Positions 6,925-11,824 of a stretch of DNA of 11,824 bases are shown here, piece after piece. Origin of the DNA: Actinobacteria bacterium 21-64-8 (GTDB taxonomy: Bacteria; Actinomycetota; Acidimicrobiia; Acidimicrobiales; RAAP-2). The notes beneath the pieces are model-generated. The model worked only from the letters and a program-made list of their open reading frames with translations, was not told the DNA's origin and did no database searches. Within the stretch, counting starts at the first letter, position 1, and each line of letters opens with the position of its first letter. Location of the stretch: the NCBI GenBank assembly GCA_002255315.1, contig NCBD01000083.1:1-11824 (forward strand), written 5' to 3'. Position numbers and translations under genes: made by a program.

Positions 6925-6969
6925 GCCAACAGCGCCCGACCGCAAGGTTCGGGCGCTGTTGGCATTTTC
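6925..6969 (+). terminator. Strong intrinsic terminator after transporter gene
   Basis: GCCAACAGCGCCCGA (6925-6939) pairs perfectly over 15 bp with 6949-6963. The loop can add two C-G pairs closed by a GCAA tetraloop. ATTTTC follows directly. It sits 37 bp after the transporter stop and about 90 bp before acsA, so acsA most likely has its own promoter. Confidence 0.85.
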
Positions 6970-7023
6970 GAGTCGTCTCGCAGTACTGTCGTGAAAACGT
7001 CGCCTTGCGACACGAGAGAGTTC

Positions 7024-7041
7024 ACACCTCGTCAGAGGTGT
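7024..7041. promoter_or_regulatory. Perfect inverted repeat in acsA 5' region
   Basis: ACACCTC-GTCA-GAGGTGT is a perfect 7-bp dyad with a 4-nt centre, ending 20 bp before the acsA ATG and 8 bp before its GGGGGAAG ribosome binding site. It could be an operator for a dimeric repressor or an mRNA hairpin controlling access to the ribosome binding site. I cannot tell which from sequence alone. Confidence 0.4.
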
Positions 7042-7061
7042 TTAAGAGCGGGGGAAGATCA

Positions 7062-9032
7062 ATGACCGAAGCACGACTTGAGGCATGGTTAGACGAAACG
7101 CGCAGTTTTGCACCAAGTGCCGACTTTGCGAAGCACGCGAACGCGCAGCCATCTATTTACGACGAGGCGAGCAAAGATCCCGTTGCCTGGTGGCGTACAC
7201 AAGCAGATCGACTGAGCTGGTCAACGAGTCCGACGAAGACCCTCGAGTGGGATTTGCCCTTCGCGAAGTGGTTCTCTGACGGCACGTTGAACGCGTCATA
7301 CAACTGCGTTGATCGCCACGTTGAAGCCGGTAGGGGTGACAAGGTTGCCTACCACTGGGTCGGCGACGCCGAAGGTGAGACGCGCACCATTACCTACGCT
7401 CAACTCCAAAAGTTCGTCGCGCAGGCCGCGAACGCGCTCAGCGAGCTCGGCGTGCAATCAGGTGATCGCGTCGCGGTCTACATGCCCATGATTCCCGAAG
7501 CGGTGATCACCATGCTCGCAATCGTGCGACTCGGAGCAATGCACTCGGTCGTCTTCGGTGGGTTTTCAGCCGACGCACTGTCGAGTCGCATCTTGGACTC
7601 GGACTGCCAATACGTCGTCACCGCCGATGGAGCCTTTCGCCGCGGTGCGCCCAGTCCCCTAAAGCCCGCCGTCGACGAAGCACTCCAGAGCTGTCCCGGC
7701 GTGAAAGCCGTCCTCGTCGTTCGACGCACCGGCGGCGACGTCACTTGGGTGGAAGGACGAGACCACTGGTGGCACGACATCGTCGACCGCCAAGCCGACA
7801 CGCACACGTGCGAGTCATTCCCCGCGGAGCACAAGATGTTCATCATGTACACCTCGGGCACCACGGCCAAGCCCAAAGGTATTTTTCACACGACGGGTGG
7901 CTACCTCACCCAAGTGGCGACGACCTACAACTTGGTCTTTGACGTCAAGGCCGACTCGGACATTCTCTGGACCGCAGCGGACATTGGCTGGATTACCGGT
8001 CACAGTTATATCGTCTATGGACCACTCATTAACGGAGTCACGCAGGTCATGTACGAGGGCCTGCCCGATTCGGGTGGGCGCGACCGATGGTGGAAAATTA
8101 TCGCCCAGAACAAGGTCACCACGCTCTACACCGCACCGACGACAATCCGCACCTTGATGAAGTGGGGTCACGAACTACCCGGCGCGCACGACCTCAGCAG
8201 CTTGCGACTGCTCGGATCAGTAGGTGAACCCATCAATCCCGAAGCGTGGATGTGGTACCGACAGTACGTGGGGGGCAATCGCTGCCCCATTGTCGATACG
8301 TGGTGGCAGACCGAAACGGGTGCCATTATGGTCTCGCCCCTGCCGGGTATCACCGCGACCAAGCCGGGTGCCGCGATGCGACCTCTGCCGGGCATCACGG
8401 TCGACGTCGTCGACAACGAGGGTAAGTCCGTCGGTAACGGCGAGGGTGGTTACCTCGTGATTAGTGAACCTTGGCCCTCGATGACGCGAGGAATTTGGGG
8501 TGACCCCGAGCGCTTCAAGGAGACGTACTGGTCACGTTTTCCGGGCAAGTACTTCGCTGGCGACGGCGCGAAGCGCGACGCCGATGGTGACCTGTGGCTC
8601 TTAGGACGAATCGACGACGTGATGAATATCTCGGGCCACCGCCTTTCAACGACCGAGGTAGAGCACGCACTCGTCGGACACCCTGCGGTCGCCGAAGCAG
8701 CGGTGGTGGGCGCGAGCGACGAGACCACGGGGCAGGCAATCGTGGCCTTCGTGACCTTAAAGCTCTCAGCCGACGAAGCCGAGAAGGATCAATCCGGCGT
8801 CATTGAAGAACTGCGCGTCCACGTGTCCAAGGTCATCAGCCCAATCGCGAAACCGCGTCAGATCATCTTGACACCGGACCTGCCCAAAACTCGCTCGGGC
8901 AAGATTATGCGTCGGCTCTTGCGCGACGTAGCTGAGCACCGATCGCTCGGCGACGTCACGACACTGATGGACCCGACGGTTGTCAATATGATTTCGGGCC
9001 TCATGGACGAGCATCAAAACGATAACGACTAG
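7062..9032 (+). CDS. acsA: Acetyl-CoA synthetase (acetate-CoA ligase, AMP-forming)
   Basis: Acs converts acetate, ATP and CoA to acetyl-CoA, AMP and pyrophosphate via acetyl-AMP. The protein is 656 aa, the family's usual size. The N-terminal cap domain is present. The adenylation motif MYTSGTTAKPKG starts at residue 262. DTWWQTETG and SVGEPINPEAW, the hinge region GRIDDVMNISGHRLST, and the C-terminal PKTRSGKIMRR with Lys614 follow; Lys614 is the lysine that acetylation by Pat-type enzymes inactivates in homologues. ATG 7062 is preferred because GGGGGAAG lies just upstream; the upstream in-frame extension would cross the inverted repeat. It lies downstream of an acetate transporter gene but is separated from it by a strong terminator. 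Its TAG stop shares CTAG with the stop of the convergent oxidoreductase gene. No defects are seen. Confidence 0.97.
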   Translation: MTEARLEAWLDETRSFAPSADFAKHANAQPSIYDEASKDPVAWWRTQADRLSWSTSPTKTLEWDLPFAKWFSDGTLNASYNCVDRHVEAGRGDKVAYHWVGDAEGETRTITYAQLQKFVAQAANALSELGVQSGDRVAVYMPMIPEAVITMLAIVRLGAMHSVVFGGFSADALSSRILDSDCQYVVTADGAFRRGAPSPLKPAVDEALQSCPGVKAVLVVRRTGGDVTWVEGRDHWWHDIVDRQADTHTCESFPAEHKMFIMYTSGTTAKPKGIFHTTGGYLTQVATTYNLVFDVKADSDILWTAADIGWITGHSYIVYGPLINGVTQVMYEGLPDSGGRDRWWKIIAQNKVTTLYTAPTTIRTLMKWGHELPGAHDLSSLRLLGSVGEPINPEAWMWYRQYVGGNRCPIVDTWWQTETGAIMVSPLPGITATKPGAAMRPLPGITVDVVDNEGKSVGNGEGGYLVISEPWPSMTRGIWGDPERFKETYWSRFPGKYFAGDGAKRDADGDLWLLGRIDDVMNISGHRLSTTEVEHALVGHPAVAEAAVVGASDETTGQAIVAFVTLKLSADEAEKDQSGVIEELRVHVSKVISPIAKPRQIILTPDLPKTRSGKIMRRLLRDVAEHRSLGDVTTLMDPTVVNMISGLMDEHQNDND

Positions 9033-10447
9033 GAGTCAAAACCAAGCCCGAAGACGTCGAGGAGGCGCAGCCAGAGGTTTCGACGCCCCTGGCGTTCGTC
9101 GGCGCGCTTAATGGACCACTGCGTCAGGCGAATAAAGAACCACTTCAGAGGTTCGGGTGGAAAGGGCATTGGTCGCCGACGCACCATCGTCAATTGGGAC
9201 GCCTCGCTCTCGCGACCATCGAGGAGATCAAGCATCACTGCAGCGCCAAAGCGCGTGGAGGCGACGCCGAGTCCGGTAAAGCCCAGTACGTAGGCGACTT
9301 TTCCGCCGTAGGCCGTGTCCCAAAAGGGAGAAAAACGTGTGCAGGTATCAATGGCCCCGCCCCAGGCGTGGGTGAATTTAATCCCTCGCAGTTGGGGAAA
9401 GGTCTTTAGAAAGTGGCTCGCGAGAGTCGCGTAGGTCTCTGCATTGAATTCGTAGTCGCGTTTCGCCTTACCTCGAAAAGTATAAATCGCGTCGTAGCCG
9501 CCCCAGAGAATTGAGTTGTCATTGGTGAGTCGGTAGTAGTGAAACTGATTGCCGGCGTCAGCGACACCTTCACGACCACGCCAGCCAATACTGGCCATCT
9601 GCTCGTCACTCAGCGGTTCGGTGACGAGCACATAGTCAAAGACCGGCACCACGTACTTACGTGCTTTGCGCACGAGGGGCGCGAAGACGTTCGTAGCCAG
9701 GGCCACGCGCGCCGCGGTCACGGCGCCGTAGGGCGTGTGCACGCGCACCGCGTCGTCGACGTCTTCGAGCCACTCGACTTTGGAGTTTTCGAAGATTCGT
9801 ACGCCAAGCTCGAGACAGGCGCGCTCGAGTCCCCAGACCAGTCGCGCCGGGTCCACGAGCGCGGTGCCGTCGTGGTCAAAGAGTGCGCCTTCGTAGGAAG
9901 GGGAGTGGATTCGCGCTTGCACCTCGTCGCGCGAAAGCACTTCCACGTGGTCGCCCATCTCGTTTCGGAGGGCGGCTTCGTCCGCCATATCGCGGTACTG
10001 CCAGGGCGCGACCGCGACGCGAAGTTCTCCGACACGTTCCCAGTCACACTCAATGCCGTAGCGCGCCACGGTGGCCTCGATCGCGTCGAGATTTTCTCGG
10101 CCCAGACGTTCAATGGTGCGCATTTCCTGACGAAATCGTCGCATGCCGTTGGTAAAGCCATGGGTGAGTGACGCACTGCAAAAACCCCCATTGCGACCAG
10201 AAGCACCCGCGCCCGTCTCGAACTGCTCGACGACGATGACCTCGCGGTCAGGGTCTCGTTCCTTTGCCAGCAGTGCGGTCCACAGTCCGGTGTAGCCCGC
10301 GCCGATGACGCAGAGATCGGTACCGACGTCACCAATGAGGGCAGGGTGGGAACTCGGCTCAAGGGGATCCGAGTCAAGCCACCACAACTCGGGCTGAACC
10401 TCGGCGAGGTGGCGCAAGACGAAGGGGTCCTTCTTCTCCATAGCCAT
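9029..10447 (-). CDS. FAD-dependent oxidoreductase, DAO family
   Basis: This 472-aa protein belongs to the D-amino-acid oxidase (DadA/GlpD/PuuB-like) superfamily, whose members oxidise C-N bonds of amino acids or amines with FAD. After a family-typical lead (ELWWLDSDP) comes the dinucleotide-binding fold GAGYTGLWTA and an acidic residue ending strand two (VVEQ), then ASGRNGGF, typical of PuuB-like enzymes. The FAD-contacting C-terminal motif is GFTGLGVASTRFG. The substrate cannot be read from sequence. A basic amphipathic C-terminus (FFIRLTQW onward) may touch the membrane. Starts at 10447 (MAMEKKD) or 10441 (MEKKD) are both possible: AAAGG lies 4 and 10 nt before them, inside an inverted repeat. 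An upstream GTG is less likely. It is convergent with acsA (shared CTAG) and divergent from the exonuclease gene. Confidence 0.9.
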   Translation of the reverse strand: MAMEKKDPFVLRHLAEVQPELWWLDSDPLEPSSHPALIGDVGTDLCVIGAGYTGLWTALLAKERDPDREVIVVEQFETGAGASGRNGGFCSASLTHGFTNGMRRFRQEMRTIERLGRENLDAIEATVARYGIECDWERVGELRVAVAPWQYRDMADEAALRNEMGDHVEVLSRDEVQARIHSPSYEGALFDHDGTALVDPARLVWGLERACLELGVRIFENSKVEWLEDVDDAVRVHTPYGAVTAARVALATNVFAPLVRKARKYVVPVFDYVLVTEPLSDEQMASIGWRGREGVADAGNQFHYYRLTNDNSILWGGYDAIYTFRGKAKRDYEFNAETYATLASHFLKTFPQLRGIKFTHAWGGAIDTCTRFSPFWDTAYGGKVAYVLGFTGLGVASTRFGAAVMLDLLDGRESEASQLTMVRRRPMPFPPEPLKWFFIRLTQWSIKRADERQGRRNLWLRLLDVFGLGFDS

Positions 10448-10462
10448 CCAACCTTTGGTTGG
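10448..10462 (-). promoter_or_regulatory. Palindrome CCAACC-TTT-GGTTGG abutting the oxidoreductase start
   Basis: A perfect 6-bp inverted repeat with a 3-nt loop ends directly at the ATG at 10447. On the minus strand the loop and right arm contain the only ribosome-binding-like sequence, AAAGG. Folding in the mRNA would hide this site; in DNA the repeat could be an operator. Confidence 0.4.
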
Positions 10463-10535
10463 AATCACCCTCTCTGGCGTGTCGGCGAGCCAGGGCTCAT
10501 GTCCTGGTCGGTCGCAAACGTGCGACGTAGAGCCC

Positions 10536-10541
10536 AGTGTA
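10536..10541 (-). promoter_or_regulatory. Possible -10 box for the oxidoreductase gene
   Basis: TACACT on the minus strand matches TANNNT and would give a 5' untranslated region of about 80 nt before the start at 10447. No clear -35 element accompanies it, so this is a weak call. Confidence 0.25.
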
Positions 10542-10565
10542 CCGCCTCCATCGACGCAGACTCTG

Positions 10566-10571
10566 TAACCT
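10566..10571 (+). promoter_or_regulatory. Putative -10 box for leaderless exonuclease gene
   Basis: TAACCT matches TANNNT and ends 7 nt before the GTG at 10579, which lacks a Shine-Dalgarno sequence. The geometry repeats that seen at trpC and trpD. No -35 element is evident. Confidence 0.4.
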
Positions 10572-10578
10572 ACGACTC

Positions 10579-11283
10579 GTGGCACACGCAAGCTTGCCGA
10601 GATTTGTCGCCTTTGACTTGGAAACTACTGGCGTCGACCCCTTCAAGGACCGGCCCGTCTCGTTTGGCTTTGTCGAACGTGGCGACGAGTCTGGATTCTT
10701 GGAACTAGGTGGCCTCGTCAATCCCGGCGTCGCCATTCCTGCGGGCGCCACTCAGGTGCACGGCATCACGAACGAGATGGTGCACAGCGCCCCGTCGCTG
10801 GACGACGCCGTCGAGCTCATTGTCGACACCCTGGACGAGATCTGGGACAACGGTGGTGCCGTCGTAGGAATGAACGTGTCCTACGACCTCACGATGGTCA
10901 ATAGCGTCTGCGTCGCTCAGGGCCGAGACCCCTTGCGCGTTGGCCCAGTGTTCGACGTACTAATTACCGATCGCCATTTCGATCGTTGGCGCCGAGGATC
11001 GCGAAAATTAACTGATCTGTGCCATGAATACGAGGTCAACCTCGACGACGCCCACGCCGCCCTTGACGATGCTCGCGCCACCTTGTTGGTCTTAGAGGCC
11101 CAAGTGCGCCGATATCCCGATCTTCAGACACTGGAGCTCGCCACGCTCAATGAGATGCTCGCGGCGTGGTACCGCGAGTGGCTCTCGAGTTTCTCTACCT
11201 ATTTGGAAAAGAAGGGCGAGCCCGCGATCGGACCAGGTCGTTATGCCTGGCCCATCCACGTCGTGGAGTCGACGACAAACTAG
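10579..11283 (+). CDS. DEDDh-family 3'-5' exonuclease (DnaQ-like)
   Basis: This 234-aa protein has the RNase T/DnaQ exonuclease fold. The metal ligands are in place: Asp13 and Glu15 in AFDLETTG (ExoI), Asp103 in GMNVSYD (ExoII), and His159 and Asp164 in HAALDDA (ExoIII), which define the DEDDh subclass. QVHGITNEMV is the usual DnaQ substrate-side motif. A C-terminal extension of about 55 residues (NEMLAAWYREW to the end) follows the catalytic domain. It is probably a free-standing repair or proofreading-type nuclease rather than the Pol III epsilon subunit, but this cannot be settled here. GTG 10579 is taken as start because the exonuclease domain begins nine residues later and a -10 box precedes it. 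An earlier in-frame start would overlap that promoter. The gene stands alone between divergent and convergent neighbours. Confidence 0.9.
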   Translation: MAHASLPRFVAFDLETTGVDPFKDRPVSFGFVERGDESGFLELGGLVNPGVAIPAGATQVHGITNEMVHSAPSLDDAVELIVDTLDEIWDNGGAVVGMNVSYDLTMVNSVCVAQGRDPLRVGPVFDVLITDRHFDRWRRGSRKLTDLCHEYEVNLDDAHAALDDARATLLVLEAQVRRYPDLQTLELATLNEMLAAWYREWLSSFSTYLEKKGEPAIGPGRYAWPIHVVESTTN

Positions 11284-11441
11284 CGAGCCCACCGGATTCC
11301 TCGCGCAGCCCGGCGTGTCAACGATCGACCTCGACGTTTCGTCGACGCGCGACGTGTCGCCGGCCGCATGGTGCTCATCAAACAGATCGAGGATCCGCCC
11401 GCAGGCTCCACACTTCGTTACAACCGTAATGACGACCTCAG

Positions 11442-11520
11442 TGGTCGGGCTGGGGAGATTTGAACTCCCGATCTCTCGGCCCCCAGCCGAGCGCTCTAGA
11501 CCAAACTAAGCCACAGCCCG
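11442..11520 (-). tRNA. tRNA-Pro (anticodon GGG), CCA encoded
   Basis: Read on the minus strand, the 7-bp acceptor stem CGGGCTG/CAGCCCG is perfect. The D stem GCTT/GAGC has an 11-nt loop, the anticodon stem CTCGG/CCGAG holds the loop CTGGGGG with anticodon GGG, the variable loop is 5 nt, and the T arm is GGGAG-TTCAAAT-CTCCC. The discriminator is A73 and the C1-G72 pair is the bacterial proline identity pair. The CCA end is encoded (11442-11444). It decodes CCC and, by wobble, CCU. Confidence 0.95.
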
Positions 11521-11530
11521 TGGATGGAAA

Positions 11531-11536
11531 ATTCTA
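11531..11536 (-). promoter_or_regulatory. Putative -10 box for tRNA-Pro
   Basis: TAGAAT on the minus strand lies 10 nt before the mature tRNA 5' end, giving a leader of only a few nucleotides. No good -35 element was found. Confidence 0.35.
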
Positions 11537-11544
11537 GCCGAGCC

Positions 11545-11703
11545 TCACGAACTAGCTGGACGTCGCGACGCGTGGACTTGTTCGGGATGCGTGAGCCACG
11601 CCCGTGCCTCACAAAGATAGGCAATCGTCTCGCCGGTGGCCTTCGCGCGAATGGCGTCGAGAATGCGTTCGTCGAGTGCTTGTACTAACTCTTCAGTACC
11701 CAT
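11545..11703 (-). CDS. 52-aa protein of unknown function
   Basis: A short gene starts at ATG 11703 with a good Shine-Dalgarno AAGGAG 9 nt upstream (11713-11718), which overlaps the thiS stop codon, so it is probably in one transcript with thiS. The product is mostly helical in character: an acidic, amphipathic first half (EELVQALDERILDAIRAKA) followed by TIAYLCEARAWL and a basic tail. It has one cysteine and no membrane segment. I do not recognise a family. The tight spacing to thiS and the strong ribosome binding site argue that it is real. The helix pattern would suit a small adaptor or subunit, but that is only a guess. Confidence 0.6.
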   Translation of the reverse strand: MGTEELVQALDERILDAIRAKATGETIAYLCEARAWLTHPEQVHASRRPASS

Positions 11704-11716
11704 ACTGATCTTCTCC

Positions 11717-11824
11717 TTACCCCCCCGCGGCAGCTGTCAAAATCTCGACAACGCCTCCGTCGGAAATTGAAACTTCTTGCCACCGTGAGCGCGGCACCAC
11801 TTCACCGTCGACGGCGACGGCGAC
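11717..11824 (-). CDS. thiS: Sulfur carrier protein ThiS, C-terminal part
   Basis: ThiS carries sulfur as a C-terminal thiocarboxylate to ThiG for the thiazole of thiamine. Only the last 35 residues are in the window; the gene begins beyond the right edge. They fit the ubiquitin-like ThiS tail: VAVDGEVVPRSRW, then DGGVVEILTAAAGG, ending in the essential Gly-Gly. MoaD also ends in Gly-Gly, but the VPRxxW motif is typical of ThiS. The stop TAA forms part of the ribosome binding site of the following 52-aa gene. thiG or thiO may lie outside the window. Confidence 0.85.
   Translation of the reverse strand, partial: VAVAVDGEVVPRSRWQEVSISDGGVVEILTAAAGG

Noticed and set aside
8340..8400. Near-repeat CTGCCGGGTATCAC / CTGCCGGGCATCAC in acsA
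   Set aside because: It reflects the family motif PLPGIT...PLPGIT of acetyl-CoA synthetases, not a mobile or regulatory repeat.
11150..11509. Plus-strand reading frame containing GLGRFELPISRPPAERS
   Set aside because: This is the well-known artefact of translating the complement of a tRNA gene. It crosses tRNA-Pro and the exonuclease gene in the wrong frame.

Overview
The window reads as chromosomal DNA of a high-GC Gram-positive bacterium, most likely an actinobacterium and perhaps class Acidimicrobiia. The basis is the GC-rich third codon positions, frequent GTG starts, several genes without a Shine-Dalgarno sequence but with a TANNNT -10 box 6-7 nt before the start codon, and the actinobacterial style of the Acs, oxidoreductase and exonuclease proteins. 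The taxonomic call is an inference. Genes are packed tightly, with 1-4 nt overlaps, and both convergent gene pairs end in shared stop-codon tetranucleotides.

Layout. Bases 1-1846, plus strand: the 3' part of der (ribosome-assembly GTPase), a 59-aa zinc-ribbon/one-helix membrane protein that overlaps der by one base, and a gamma-carbonic-anhydrase-like hexapeptide protein. Bases 1843-6313: a tryptophan block with trpD on the minus strand, divergent from trpC-trpF-trpB-trpA on the plus strand. trpE and trpG are not in the window. trpC/F and trpB/A overlap by 3 nt, and trpF/B are 2 nt apart. Bases 6314-9032: acetate uptake and activation, with a SatP/YaaH-type transporter gene, a strong intrinsic terminator and acsA (acetyl-CoA synthetase). 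Bases 9029-10447, minus strand: an FAD-dependent DAO-family oxidoreductase. Bases 10579-11283, plus strand: a DEDDh 3'-5' exonuclease. The right end, all minus strand, carries the 3' end of thiS, a 52-aa protein of unknown function and tRNA-Pro(GGG) with encoded CCA.

The most striking observation is that two of these metabolic genes are broken by internal deletions that also shift the frame. trpB lacks about 13-14 codons after the GGGSNA phosphate-binding motif (junction near 5114-5123). The satP-like gene lacks roughly 60 codons of its middle membrane segments (junction near 6796-6806). In both, sequence on each side of the junction is well conserved and the other genes look intact. This could be real gene decay, with loss of tryptophan synthase beta and acetate uptake, or an assembly artefact. 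Raw reads would decide.

I see no mobile element, CRISPR array, defence island or clearly new multi-gene system. The remaining points of interest are small: two short conserved-looking proteins, a carbonic anhydrase with a substituted metal ligand, perfect inverted repeats in three 5' regions, and shared palindromic stop codons.
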